A DNA stretch of 64,000 bases from JAJTFW01 sp903922455 (GTDB taxonomy: Bacteria > Bacteroidota > Bacteroidia > AKYH767-A > OLB10). The position numbers and the translations under genes were made by a program. This document shows, in pieces, positions 55,234 to 64,000 of the stretch. A model generated the notes under the pieces. The model searched no databases. It had not been told where the DNA came from and saw only the letters and a program-made list of their open reading frames with translations. The stretch covers positions 62,001 through 126,000 of the forward strand of contig CALQEU020000006.1 in NCBI GenBank assembly GCA_943329665.2, read 5' to 3'. Each line of letters starts with the position of its first letter. The first letter of the stretch is position 1.

Positions 55234-57918
55234 CTATTGCAAGTACTTTTCTTGAAAGAATTGACTGTAATTTTTGATGTCTTTCGTGCGTGTTAGCTCC
55301 GATAAATTTTGTTGGGAGATCACATAATATTGAACTTGCTGAGGATCGAATTGGTTCACCAAATTTTCTTCACCAACAATACTTTCGTAATACGACATCG
55401 CATCATCCTTATTGGGGAATGACATCACCGCTATGTACTGTATATTTAAATCTATATTTCCATTATTAACGGTAAGCGGAAGATTTGAAAAATCCCTTGA
55501 GTTGAAGGCTTTTATTTTTGTAATGAGTTCTGCCGATTGTATCAAACCTTTAGGAGATAAAATCACAAAGAAATGTGTGGCATCTACATCATTGATATAT
55601 TTTGCAGATGCTGCAAAAGGATCTTTAAGGTTGTTTGTATCCACTGCCGCAGTATCAAGCGTTGTTTTCTGGATATTATTTCCTTGTATGTAATCTAAAA
55701 TTTCTTTCGCTTTTATGCTTACTGAATCTTTTGGATAACGGCGAATCACATCTTCCAACTCAAATTGAAAGTCATTCAATGTTCTCGTTTTCCCAACGGC
55801 TAATGCTTTTAAGAATGAAAACTTGGGCGATAAAGCATTGTTCACAGGGAAACTCTCATCAGCATATTGCTTTCGCTCTATCACCAAAGCATATTGTCGA
55901 TTCAAATAGGCGCGGTATGTGTTTTCGTAAAACACTTCAATTACCTCCGACTTCCGTTTCATCTCTAAATAAAAATTCGGATTTAATATTAAACGTGCAT
56001 AGTCCGACTCGGGTGCATTGGCTAAAATGTAATTTTTATACACATTGGCTTTCACCGAATCTTTCATCGCGCTGTACGAGCGGTACAAATTGTAGTACGA
56101 GGGCAATTTAAATTTATTACTCGGGAAGCGTTGATCTAAAGTTTCAAAACTCTTATTGCTCTCCGGAATATTCGTTAATTGCTCTTTGTAAATAATTCCA
56201 CAATTATAATAAGCTTCAATAATTTTTGAGTTGGAAGCTTCAATCTGCTCTGCTGTATTCGGAATTTGTCCGAGGTAAGCTTCTTTTCTCGATTTAGAAT
56301 CCAACTTAGCAATGGAATCATTAATGGCTTGCTGATTGCTCACCGTACTATCTACAGTCACGGTTTCTACTACTTCACCAATCACTAAATCTTTATCACT
56401 TCTTCTCCAGTTATCTTCTAATTTACGAGTGCCCCATCGTTTCAAAAATTCACTCAGTCCGAAACTAATTGCCGATGGATTATAAAAATACCAAGCGCCT
56501 GCTGTTGCTGACGCTGGCGTAGTCAATGATCGCGGTTGATTCCTCAACGTTTTCTCCTCTAAAATTTCTTGCTCCTCGATGCGTTGCTCGTTTTCTTTTT
56601 CAATCTTCTGACGCTCCTTTTCTGCATCTTCTGCTTCCACAATTTTTCCAATGATTTCAGCACGTTGCTCTGGCGACATGGAAGCTAATTGTTGTAAGCT
56701 GTCTTCGTTAATAATGACTTTTAAATTTTTAACAAGTCGATCTAAGCTATTTCTCTTCGCTTGAATATCGGCATACTCTGGATGATCATTCGTTAAGTTA
56801 GTCAAGCAACTATCATAGTAAGCAGCTGCGGGCATATAATTCGGTTGTGCTAAATAAATATTAGCCAACTCTAAATAACTCACCGCTTTTTGCGTAGTGT
56901 TGCTAGTCGATGCTTGCACCGATTTATTCAATAAATCAATCGCCAAAGGTTCATCTTGCTCTTGCTTTGCAACACCTGCTAACGCGTAATAAATTTGATC
57001 ACGGTATTCTTTGTTCTTCTCATCCTTCAGCATTTTTTGCAACTCCTTTTTCACGAGAGCCGACTTTCCACTACCCGCATCAAAACAACGCGCTCGATTT
57101 ATACGTGCGTTGAAAGCCATTTCATAGGGTGGATTTAACTTAATCACATTTTGATAAGCTAAGAAAGCTTGAGGTAGTGAATCTGCTTTTTGTTGAAGCT
57201 GTCCTAAAATAAAATAATAACGTGCTCTATCGTCTTTCTTCTTCGAACTAGCAGCTGCCATCTTCAACGCTTCCGCACCACGAGCTACATCATTTCTTTG
57301 TAAATGGTATTGTGCTAAAACCGCATGATAATATCCTGTAAGCTTCACCGATAATTTTTTATCGGCTTTTAAATAATCGAGCAAATATTCTGCGTCGGTC
57401 ATCTTTCCTAACTCTAAATAGGATCGCGTTAACCAGATCAAAGCCTCAGGACGAATTTCATCATCTTGATATTCTGAACTGATATACTGAAAGGTCTCAA
57501 TGGCTGTCCAAAAATCATGTTTGTAAAATTGACTTTGCCCAATCACCATATAACATTCCGGAATCCATCGATTATGTTCCTTGATAGAACGATCCTTCTT
57601 TCCTTTTACATAGATGGAATGACGGGTTATTGATATAGAAACTTTTTTGATGGCTTCGTCAAAATCAGGAAAAACGGCTTTTGCTTTGGTCAGATCTCCA
57701 ATCTTAAAAATAGAAAGGACACGGTCATACTTATCTTCATGTGCTGTAGCTAATGTAGCAGCACCTTGCTTCAAGCGTTCACGACCATTAAAGTAAAAGT
57801 TGTAGTGAGTAGTGGTGCCATGGTAGGAACGACTAATAATATTATTTTTCTTCACACTACATCCTCCAAAAAGAACAATCATAAGGAGAATAAGAAGATT
57901 AAAGCGCAAACTTATCAC
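55234..57918 (-). CDS. porW: type IX secretion lipoprotein PorW/SprE
   Basis: 894 residues from a GTG at 57918. The type II signal peptide ends at LFGGCSVKK; the Cys is residue 20. The mature start, NIISRSYHGTTTHYNFYFNGRERLKQG, has the SRxYHxxTxxYNxYFNG block typical of SprE (gliding) and PorW (T9SS). TPR-like repeats run from about residue 115 to 400 (FYKHDFWTAIETFQYI, YLELGKMTDAEYLLDYLK, LPQAFLAYQNVIKLN), then a charged coiled coil (EDAEKERQKIEKENEQRIEE), more TPRs, and a C-terminal domain with THFFVILSPKGLIQ and YIAVMSFPNKDDAMSYYESI. The family is needed for T9SS function; three likely T9SS clients lie in this window. Confidence 0.9.
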   Translation of the reverse strand: MISLRFNLLILLMIVLFGGCSVKKNNIISRSYHGTTTHYNFYFNGRERLKQGAATLATAHEDKYDRVLSIFKIGDLTKAKAVFPDFDEAIKKVSISITRHSIYVKGKKDRSIKEHNRWIPECYMVIGQSQFYKHDFWTAIETFQYISSEYQDDEIRPEALIWLTRSYLELGKMTDAEYLLDYLKADKKLSVKLTGYYHAVLAQYHLQRNDVARGAEALKMAAASSKKKDDRARYYFILGQLQQKADSLPQAFLAYQNVIKLNPPYEMAFNARINRARCFDAGSGKSALVKKELQKMLKDEKNKEYRDQIYYALAGVAKQEQDEPLAIDLLNKSVQASTSNTTQKAVSYLELANIYLAQPNYMPAAAYYDSCLTNLTNDHPEYADIQAKRNSLDRLVKNLKVIINEDSLQQLASMSPEQRAEIIGKIVEAEDAEKERQKIEKENEQRIEEQEILEEKTLRNQPRSLTTPASATAGAWYFYNPSAISFGLSEFLKRWGTRKLEDNWRRSDKDLVIGEVVETVTVDSTVSNQQAINDSIAKLDSKSRKEAYLGQIPNTAEQIEASNSKIIEAYYNCGIIYKEQLTNIPESNKSFETLDQRFPSNKFKLPSYYNLYRSYSAMKDSVKANVYKNYILANAPESDYARLILNPNFYLEMKRKSEVIEVFYENTYRAYLNRQYALVIERKQYADESFPVNNALSPKFSFLKALAVGKTRTLNDFQFELEDVIRRYPKDSVSIKAKEILDYIQGNNIQKTTLDTAAVDTNNLKDPFAASAKYINDVDATHFFVILSPKGLIQSAELITKIKAFNSRDFSNLPLTVNNGNIDLNIQYIAVMSFPNKDDAMSYYESIVGEENLVNQFDPQQVQYYVISQQNLSELTRTKDIKNYSQFFQEKYLQ

Positions 57919-57979
57919 AGGCAGATCTTGGTATGTTATCCAGAATAAACTGAATACTTTTTAATTTAGTATTGGATTG

Positions 57980-57987
57980 CAAATATA
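57980..57987 (-). promoter_or_regulatory. possible -7 element of porW
   Basis: TATATTTG on the minus strand is a perfect -7 box about 60 nt before the GTG. Its best -33 partner (TTCG, 58009-58006) is poor. The spacer is shared with the divergent M23 gene. Confidence 0.35.
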
Positions 57988-58036
57988 ACGATTGAAACAA
58001 GCGGTCGAAAGCCTGAACTTTGCGATATTTGCACAT

Positions 58037-58912
58037 ATGCCGATTCTTGAAGCCCGACGTAAAAAAATAGTTAAGAATTTACGTAGCAAATTCAGACTGG
58101 TGGTGATGAACGACCAGACATTAGAGGAGAAATTCGCCTTGCGCCTTACTCCTATGAATATTATTGTTTTTGGTGGCACTTTCGCTCTGAGCTTGATTAC
58201 ACTTACTTTATACTTAATTGCTTTCACACCGTTACGTGAATATATCCCCGGTTATACAGATGTGAATATTCGTCGTAATTTACTCACAGTTAGCTTAAAA
58301 GCCGACTCGATTGATAATCAGATGAATGCTCAGAATAAGTATTTGGCGAATTTACTTAATGTATTGAACGACAAGTTAGATACAACTTCCTATAATACCT
58401 CTTCAAATAGCCTCGGATACGCTGATTCAATCCGTAAACTGGATAAATCAGAGTCGGATTCTCTTCTTCGAATGCAAATGGAAGGGTCCGATCGCTTTGA
58501 ATTAGAAGAAACAACCGAAAAGTCGTTCTCGACTGGTATCGGAAGTGTCGCTTTTTTTACGCCGCTAAAAGGAACCATCACGACTAAGTTTAATACGGTT
58601 CAAAAACATTTTGGAATCGATATCGTAGCTGGAGCCAATGAAGTGATTAAATCGGCAATGGATGGAACCGTTATCATGTCGAATTTTACGAGTGAAACAG
58701 GCTATGTCATAGGCATCCAACATAGCAATAATATTTTTACTTTTTATAAGCATAATTCGGCACTATTGAAGCGCATTGGCGATCATGTTAAAGCCGGAGA
58801 AGTGGTGGCTATTATTGGGAATACAGGCGAGTTTAGTACGGGTCCACACCTCCATTTTGAACTTTGGTATAACGGAAGTCCAGTAAATCCTATCGATTTT
58901 ATTAATTTTTAA
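58037..58912 (+). CDS. M23 family metallopeptidase, membrane-anchored
   Basis: 291 residues from the ATG at 58037; an in-frame start at 57992 would add 15 residues lying in the promoter region. A cytoplasmic basic tail (ILEARRKKIVKNLRSKFRLVVMND), one membrane helix (IIVFGGTFALSLITLTLYLIAF), a short coiled coil and a LytM/M23 domain from about residue 175. Zn ligands are visible in HFGIDIVAG (His and Asp, about 191-195) and GPHLHFELW (about 269-277). M23 enzymes cut peptidoglycan cross-links; the N-terminal layout with TPLREYIPGY is common in Bacteroidota. A GATATTTG box lies 5 nt before the ATG. Confidence 0.9.
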   Translation: MPILEARRKKIVKNLRSKFRLVVMNDQTLEEKFALRLTPMNIIVFGGTFALSLITLTLYLIAFTPLREYIPGYTDVNIRRNLLTVSLKADSIDNQMNAQNKYLANLLNVLNDKLDTTSYNTSSNSLGYADSIRKLDKSESDSLLRMQMEGSDRFELEETTEKSFSTGIGSVAFFTPLKGTITTKFNTVQKHFGIDIVAGANEVIKSAMDGTVIMSNFTSETGYVIGIQHSNNIFTFYKHNSALLKRIGDHVKAGEVVAIIGNTGEFSTGPHLHFELWYNGSPVNPIDFINF

Positions 58913-59020
58913 TTGAACGAAAGGCTTTATAAAGGTTTATTAGTCAATCATATTACTTTCTTGTCAATTTTATTGTTCATAGACAATATTTGGAAGCAGA
59001 TTTCATTAGTAGTCTAAACA

Positions 59021-59028
59021 TAGTTTTG
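59021..59028 (+). promoter_or_regulatory. -7 element of the AsmA-like gene (leaderless type)
   Basis: TAGTTTTG, perfect for TAnnTTTG, ends 4 nt before the GTG at 59033. TTTG lies 28 bp upstream (58989-58992), further than usual. Confidence 0.45.
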
Positions 59029-59032
59029 TGAC

Positions 59033-61540
59033 GTGAGTAAACGAAAAAGAATTTTAATCATTATTGCTTCCACCATTGGTGGTTTGCTGATGGTCTTGTT
59101 GGCAATAGGATGGTTTCTGGGTCCTAAAATTAAAGAAATGGCTGTAGCACAAATCAATGCTAATCTCACCGTTCCAGTTCAAGTGGGCGATATTGATTTC
59201 TCTCTCTTGCGCAAATTTCCATATGCCAGCGTCAATTTTCAAGAGGTAAACACGCAAGGAAAAAAAACAACGGGAAATCAAGAACCCTTGTTGGTTGCAA
59301 AAAATGTGTTCCTGCTATTTTCTTGGTGGGATGTTTTTTCAGAGGATGTCCGATTGAAAAGTATTAGCATCGAAAATGCATCATGTAATCTTTTTGTAGA
59401 TAAAAATGGAGATGAGAATTACGATATCTTTAAGAAATCAGATAATAAAAACAGCACATTCAATTTACAACTTCAAGAAATTATTTTGAAGGAAACCAAT
59501 ATTCAATATCATACTATTAATAAAGCGCGCGACTATTCTTTTTTTGCTGAGAATATGAATTGGGAAGGACAATTTACGAGTGATATTTATGATTTAAGTG
59601 GAAGTGGAAATTTGATGGTGGAACGCTTTCAAACGAATGGCGTGAATTATATTCATCATAAAGAAACGACCATCGACCTAAATATTCACATCGATCGTCA
59701 ACGTAAATTGTATGAAATTAAAGAGAGTTCTTTAAAGATTGCAGCGTTGGAGTTTGGGCTAGATGGGTTTTTCCGAGAAGAAAAAGCATCTACTTTTATG
59801 GATGTAAATATTAAAAGTAAAAAGGCGGGATTGAAGGAAATTTTATCCTTGATTCCCGGTGTGTATACCGAAAAATTATCGCAATACGATTATTCAGGAA
59901 TTGTTCAGTTTGACTTGCAAGTGAAAGGACAAGTTGGAGAGAATGAATCTCCTTTGATCCATGCTCAGTTTAGTACAGAGAAAGCTTCTTTAGCTCCAAA
60001 AGGAACACCGTATGCATTGAGCAATATTTCTTTTAAAGGAAGTTACGCTAACCGAATTTCATCGTCCCGACCTGTTGAACGTTTGCAAATTGCAAATGCA
60101 AATGGCGTGCTGGAGAATCAATCTTTTCAATTGAATTTGTTGATGGAAGATTTTGCAAATCCTTGGATTAATGTGTCGGCGAAGAGTAATGTAAATCTAG
60201 AAGTGCTTAGTAAATTTTATATGCCGGATACGATGGAAGGGATGTGGGGTCAACTCGTAGTCGATGCGCAATTGAAAGGAAGAGTGAAGGAGTCGAACAG
60301 TTGGATCAGTAGTGGAAACATTGAGCTGAAGGACGCTGGATTTAAATTGAAGAAAAGCCGAGTGGAGTTTTCGGGAATTCAAGGATTCATGTCGCTCGTT
60401 GGAAATCGTTTAACATTAACAGATATGCAAGGCAAAGCAGCCGGAAGCGATTTTAAAGTGGATGGTAGTTTTGATAACGTTTACGCCTATCTGCTTTCAA
60501 ATGATGAAATGGTAAATGGTGATGCGCGTATCGTTTGTCGCAATCTTGATCTGAATGAATTATTAGAGGATAAATCGTTGGTTGCATCTGCGGATACTAC
60601 CTATCGACTCGATTTCAGTCATCGTATTCGGATGAACCTGAATGTTCAAATTGGAGTGCTATCGTTTCGAAAATTTCAAGCATGGCAACTAAAAGGACAA
60701 CTCGATCTTCGCAATAAAATTTTGTACGGAAATGCAATTGCGTTTAAGGCGTTTGAAGGAAATGTATTGATGAGTGGAGCCATGGATGCTGCTCGTCCCG
60801 ATAGTATCCTTATTTCCTGCGACGCACAAATGAAAAAGCTAGACGTGACAGAAGTGTTTACTCAACTGGGGAATTTCGGCCAGCAAGTGATGATGGATAA
60901 AAATGTAAAAGGGAAACTTACCGCAACTGCTCAATTTGTTTCTACTTGGAGTAAAGATCTTCATTGTAATTTTAATAAAATTTATGCTCGTAGTAATATT
61001 TTAATCGAGAATGGTGAGCTCTTGAACTTTGAACCCATGCTTGCACTTTCAAAATATCTGAAAAGTGCCGATCTGAAAAATATAAAGTTTCAAACGTTGC
61101 AAAATGAAATTGAGATCAGCAATCAAGTAATTAAAATTCCATCGATGGAAATAAAATCGAGTGCGATGGATTTGACAGCTTCAGGAACTCATTCTTTTGA
61201 AAATATTGTCGACTACAAATTGCAACTTGATCTTTCACAACTTCTAGGACGTAAAGTAAAAGCGCAAAATTCAGAGTTCGGTACCATTGAAGACGACGGT
61301 TTGGGCCGAATGCGAATTTTCTTAAGTATGAAGGGTCCTTTGGCGAATCCCAAAATTACGTACGACCGCAAGGCCATCGAACAGAAAATCGTTCAAGAAA
61401 TAAAGCAGGAAAAACAAGATTTGAAAAAGATTTTGAATAAGGAATTTGGTTGGTTTAAGAAGGATACCGCCGTCAACAAAGCACCGGTCAATACTCCTAA
61501 GAAAAAGGAAGAACTGGAGTTGGAACTGGATGAAGAGTAG
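59033..61540 (+). CDS. AsmA family protein
   Basis: 835 residues from a GTG. One N-terminal membrane helix (ILIIIASTIGGLLMVLLAIGWFLGP), then a very long beta-strand-rich periplasmic part starting with VPVQVGDIDFSLLRKFPYASVNFQEV, the AsmA opening. The C-terminal domain (about residues 560-760) with LKGQLDLRNKILYGNAIAF, VKGKLTATAQFVSTWS, SNILIENGELLNFEPMLALSKYL and MEIKSSAMDLTASGTHSF matches AsmA_2. The end is a charged Lys/Glu-rich tail. AsmA-like proteins are thought to carry phospholipids across the periplasm or to affect outer-membrane assembly. No partner gene is adjacent. Confidence 0.88.
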   Translation: MSKRKRILIIIASTIGGLLMVLLAIGWFLGPKIKEMAVAQINANLTVPVQVGDIDFSLLRKFPYASVNFQEVNTQGKKTTGNQEPLLVAKNVFLLFSWWDVFSEDVRLKSISIENASCNLFVDKNGDENYDIFKKSDNKNSTFNLQLQEIILKETNIQYHTINKARDYSFFAENMNWEGQFTSDIYDLSGSGNLMVERFQTNGVNYIHHKETTIDLNIHIDRQRKLYEIKESSLKIAALEFGLDGFFREEKASTFMDVNIKSKKAGLKEILSLIPGVYTEKLSQYDYSGIVQFDLQVKGQVGENESPLIHAQFSTEKASLAPKGTPYALSNISFKGSYANRISSSRPVERLQIANANGVLENQSFQLNLLMEDFANPWINVSAKSNVNLEVLSKFYMPDTMEGMWGQLVVDAQLKGRVKESNSWISSGNIELKDAGFKLKKSRVEFSGIQGFMSLVGNRLTLTDMQGKAAGSDFKVDGSFDNVYAYLLSNDEMVNGDARIVCRNLDLNELLEDKSLVASADTTYRLDFSHRIRMNLNVQIGVLSFRKFQAWQLKGQLDLRNKILYGNAIAFKAFEGNVLMSGAMDAARPDSILISCDAQMKKLDVTEVFTQLGNFGQQVMMDKNVKGKLTATAQFVSTWSKDLHCNFNKIYARSNILIENGELLNFEPMLALSKYLKSADLKNIKFQTLQNEIEISNQVIKIPSMEIKSSAMDLTASGTHSFENIVDYKLQLDLSQLLGRKVKAQNSEFGTIEDDGLGRMRIFLSMKGPLANPKITYDRKAIEQKIVQEIKQEKQDLKKILNKEFGWFKKDTAVNKAPVNTPKKKEELELELDEE

Positions 61541-61636
61541 CCAAACTTTTTTAAATCAATCATTATCACTTATATCCTTCTTCATAAGCATCTCAATGTT
61601 TCGTCTTTTGAAGGTTCATCATTTGAATTAAAGCCC

Positions 61637-61644
61637 TATTTTTG
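61637..61644 (+). promoter_or_regulatory. -7 element of the histidine kinase gene
   Basis: TATTTTTG matches TAnnTTTG and lies 17 nt before the GTG at 61662. The closest TTTG is 26 bp upstream (61607-61610), so only the -7 box is convincing. Confidence 0.4.
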
Positions 61645-61661
61645 CCCTAGATTTTGAAGTA

Positions 61662-62816
61662 GTGAATATTTACACCCGTAAGCAGCGCTGGAAATTGGTC
61701 CTTTTAATTATGGCTTTACTCATTGGAGTAGGCTCGCTCTTGTATACCAATCAATTGGTTAAAAAATTGTCAGAAGAGGAACGTAAGAAAGTAGAACTCT
61801 GGGCCGAAGCTACCCGCCAAATTTCCGACATCAACGCCGAACCTGGCGATATCAGTTTTGCATTGTCTGTGCTTACGGATAATAATACCGTCCCCGTAAT
61901 TCTTACTGACGAAGCAAATAATATTATTTCCACCCGAAATTTGGATTCTTTGCGCTTAGAGGACTCATTGTATTTGTCGAGCGAGCTTGTTATCATGAAG
62001 GAACAACATCCTTCCATTGATATTTCCTTCGCTGCCGATCAAAAAAATTTTATTTTTTACAAAGATTCTTATCTCCTCACACAATTGCGCTATTATCCTT
62101 TTTTCCAACTTGCCGTAATTACCTTGTTTTTGATTGTATCGTACCTAGCATTTTCAACGTCGCGCAAAGCAGAACAAAATCAGGTATGGGTAGGGATGGC
62201 GAAGGAAACAGCACATCAGTTGGGAACACCATTGTCATCACTGATGGCCTGGTTGGAATATTTGAAATCGAAGCCGCAACCGGAAGAACATCTTCTCGAA
62301 ATTGAAAAAGATATAGAACGTCTCAATACAATCACCGAACGTTTTTCTAAGATTGGTTCTGCTCCCGCTTTGAAAAAGGAAAACATGACGAAGGTGATTG
62401 AAGATGCCATCGACTATATTCGTACAAGAGCTTCTTCGCGAGTGAATTTTAAGTTGGAAAATTTTCAGAATTATGATGTGGATGCGCCTCTAAATGTACA
62501 TTTATTCGATTGGGTACTCGAAAATCTTTTCAAAAACGCGATTGATGCCATGAGCGGCGAAGGTGAAATTAGTATTCGTATCACCGATCAAAATCAATTT
62601 GTGTACCTCGATATTAGTGATACCGGTAAGGGTGTTCCAAAGTCGAAGTACAAAACTATTTTTAAGCCAGGGTATACAAGCAAAAATCGCGGTTGGGGCT
62701 TAGGACTTTCTCTTTCTAAAAGAATTGTAGAAGAGTACCATGGCGGTCAAATTTTTGTGAAGAGTTCTGACCTTAACAAAGGAACTACTTTTAGAATCGT
62801 GTTAAAGAAAACGTAA
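61662..62816 (+). CDS. orphan membrane sensor histidine kinase
   Basis: 384 residues from a GTG. Two membrane helices (WKLVLLIMALLIGVGSLLY near residue 10-28 and LAVITLFLIVSYLAF near residue 150) frame a periplasmic sensor region of about 115 residues. The dimerisation/phosphoacceptor motif is VGMAKETAHQLGTPLSSL (His about residue 185). The ATPase domain shows N-box VLENLFKNAIDAM, G1 DISDTGKGVPKSKYKTIF and G2 TSKNRGWGLGLSLSKRIVEEYHGG. The AHQLGTPLSSL variant is common in Bacteroidota. No response regulator lies in the window downstream; the nearest regulator (LytTR, 54.3 kb) has no receiver domain. Confidence 0.92.
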   Translation: MNIYTRKQRWKLVLLIMALLIGVGSLLYTNQLVKKLSEEERKKVELWAEATRQISDINAEPGDISFALSVLTDNNTVPVILTDEANNIISTRNLDSLRLEDSLYLSSELVIMKEQHPSIDISFAADQKNFIFYKDSYLLTQLRYYPFFQLAVITLFLIVSYLAFSTSRKAEQNQVWVGMAKETAHQLGTPLSSLMAWLEYLKSKPQPEEHLLEIEKDIERLNTITERFSKIGSAPALKKENMTKVIEDAIDYIRTRASSRVNFKLENFQNYDVDAPLNVHLFDWVLENLFKNAIDAMSGEGEISIRITDQNQFVYLDISDTGKGVPKSKYKTIFKPGYTSKNRGWGLGLSLSKRIVEEYHGGQIFVKSSDLNKGTTFRIVLKKT

Positions 62817-63179
62817 TTCAGAAAAGGAAGTTTAAGAGATTTGACTTTTCCCTATGAGGCTTAGTTAAAATTAAAGGGATATTCATTTTTGAACCTCTAG
62901 TGCACTTAGTGATCTTTTTTCTCTAGTGTTGAAAAAACGATGAGTTGAGTTTATGACCAATTGTAATTATGTACTAGCCCAATTTTTACCGACCTAAATA
63001 GACTTTTACATACTACGAAGGCCGCGCCGAAGTTGTACGTTTTAAGGGATTGGGTTATTCTCGATGTAGCTTCAGTATAATACCATTCGCCTTCTTTTTT
63101 GGAAGTTTTACGGAATAGATTTTTTCTTTTGCGATTTCTTCAATATTTATTTCTAAATTCGAAAATCAAAAATTGGTTT
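62817..63179. repeat. spacer with a third repeat copy and a hairpin
   Basis: AGTGCACTTAGTGATCT (62899-62915) and CTCTAGTGTT (62921-62930) match the 22.5-kb tandem unit with a few changes. A hairpin TACTACGAAGGC / GCCGAAGTTGTA (63011-63022, 63026-63037) resembles the one at 9496-9523. No gene or clear promoter was found in these 363 bp. Confidence 0.6.
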
Positions 63180-64000
63180 ATGAAATCTATCAAATCTTTA
63201 TCGCTGTTTTTTTTCACTTTCTTATGGGTGAATACGCTGCAAGCACAACAGTTAAATTTCTCATGGGCAAATGCTATGGGAGCGCCGAACACCATTGGTA
63301 GTGCCTCGGCCGTGGGAATTAGTATTGCTCACGATAATTTTGGAAATGTATTTTTAGCAGGTACTTTTCAAGATACGATTGACTTTGATCCAGGACCTGG
63401 AACTACTTGGGTAGCATCCACAGGTGCATATGATATTTTCATTGCTAAATTCAATATTCAAGGGAACCTGATATGGATTAAATCTTTTGCCGGTACGTCC
63501 ACTGAAGGGCCTGTTGGGTTGGTGGTTGATAATAGCGGGAATCCCATTCTTCTCGGGCAATTTCAGCAAACGATCGATGCGAATCCAGATCCAAATTTGT
63601 CAAATTCATTAACAAGTTATGGCATTGAAGATATGTTCTTAGCGAAACTAGATTCGATGGGAAGTTATATTTGGTCCCAACATATAGGAGGTGTGAATAC
63701 TGATTACCCAATGATGTTGCGAAGTGATAACTTAGGAAACTTAATTGTAGCTGGAACTTTTCGTGATTCAATCGATACTGATCCTTCTGCCAATGTTCAA
63801 AATTTGGTGAGTAGCGGTAATGTAGATGGCTTTTTGTTGAAATTAAATAATCTAGGAAATTATGTTTGGTCTAAGAAAATAGGAGCTAATTTTGGAGATG
63901 CAATTACAGGAATTGATGTAGATGTAAATAATAATATTTATGCCTGCGGATCATTTGTTGGCACTGTTGATTTTGATCCCGGAGTAAATGTTTTTAATTT
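63180..64000 (+). CDS. secreted SBBP-repeat protein, 3' end outside window
   Basis: The frame is open from the ATG at 63180 to the window end (273 complete codons). A Sec signal peptide (SLSLFFFTFLWVNTLQAQ) is followed by beta-propeller-type repeats of about 60 residues: GNVFLAGTFQDTIDFDPGPG ... DIFIAKFNIQGNLIWIKSF, then GNPILLGQFQQTIDANP ... DMFLAKLDSMGSYIW, then GNLIVAGTFRDSIDTDP ... DGFLLKLNNLGNYVW and NNIYACGSFVGTVDFDPG. This fits the SBBP/beta-propeller family of secreted Bacteroidota proteins, which commonly end in a T9SS sorting domain; that end is not visible here. Confidence 0.85.
   Translation, partial: MKSIKSLSLFFFTFLWVNTLQAQQLNFSWANAMGAPNTIGSASAVGISIAHDNFGNVFLAGTFQDTIDFDPGPGTTWVASTGAYDIFIAKFNIQGNLIWIKSFAGTSTEGPVGLVVDNSGNPILLGQFQQTIDANPDPNLSNSLTSYGIEDMFLAKLDSMGSYIWSQHIGGVNTDYPMMLRSDNLGNLIVAGTFRDSIDTDPSANVQNLVSSGNVDGFLLKLNNLGNYVWSKKIGANFGDAITGIDVDVNNNIYACGSFVGTVDFDPGVNVFN

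Noticed and set aside
55635..56111. 158-codon plus-strand frame
   Set aside because: Antisense to porW; composition mirrors its Ser/Lys codons and no promoter is present.

Overview
The window is chromosomal DNA of a low-GC Bacteroidota bacterium, probably a free-living member of the Flavobacteriia/Sphingobacteriia/Chitinophagia side. Evidence: promoters of the TTTG-N19-TAnnTTTG type, almost no Shine-Dalgarno sequences, lipoproteins and secreted proteins with type IX secretion (T9SS) C-terminal domains, the T9SS lipoprotein PorW/SprE, DUF2480, DUF47-PiT, and the gene order rplM-rpsI-rpsB-tsf-pyrH-frr. No tRNA, rRNA, CRISPR array, insertion sequence or prophage was recognised.

Layout. 1-7.5 kb: a cell-surface/exopolysaccharide locus. 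An open-ended membrane-anchored protein and a CBM-like lipoprotein lie on the minus strand; an MBOAT acyltransferase, an AlgJ-like partner, two methyltransferases and a GT2 glycosyltransferase lie on the plus strand. 7.6-12.3 kb: translation cluster rplM, rpsI, rpsB, tsf, pyrH, frr. 12.3-22.4 kb: single housekeeping and accessory genes (DAHP synthase/chorismate mutase, superoxide dismutase, S8 protease, GNAT, DUF1972 glycosyltransferase, ThiL, DUF47-PiT phosphate uptake pair). 23-29.2 kb: complete SUF operon sufA-B-C-D-S-E-T. 29.3-33.3 kb: DUF2480, a TonB-domain protein, polyprenyl synthase and DnaG. 33.6-43 kb: two secreted T9SS proteins, one with a lysyl-oxidase-like domain, then a three-gene operon (TMTC-like GT-C/TPR protein, lipoprotein, TlpA-like redoxin). 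43-47.4 kb: small lipoprotein, Sm-like secreted protein, and a yidD operon with two TPR membrane proteins and a WD40 protein. 47.5-50 kb: membrane pyrophosphatase with an unusual Cys-rich tail. 50.5-53 kb: a large T9SS surface gene broken into three pieces, the middle one reading on the opposite strand. 53-64 kb: coiled-coil exported protein, LytTR regulator, PorW/SprE, M23 peptidase, AsmA-like protein, orphan histidine kinase, and an SBBP-repeat secreted protein running off the end.

Themes. PorW and at least three likely T9SS cargo proteins share the window, so secretion machinery and clients lie close together. Longer spacers carry several small repeat families: an 18-bp palindrome in four copies, a 167-bp tandem duplication with a diverged third copy, 14-bp and 9-bp tandem repeats, and word-like low-complexity repeats. 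Six genes have a perfect TAnnTTTG element only 4-5 nt before the start codon, which suggests leaderless transcripts.

The observation most worth a second look is the roughly 0.5-kb inverted block at 51590-52099. Two Ig-like domains on the plus strand sit exactly between the N- and C-terminal parts of a minus-strand surface protein. This is either a DNA inversion switching a surface protein off or an assembly artefact.
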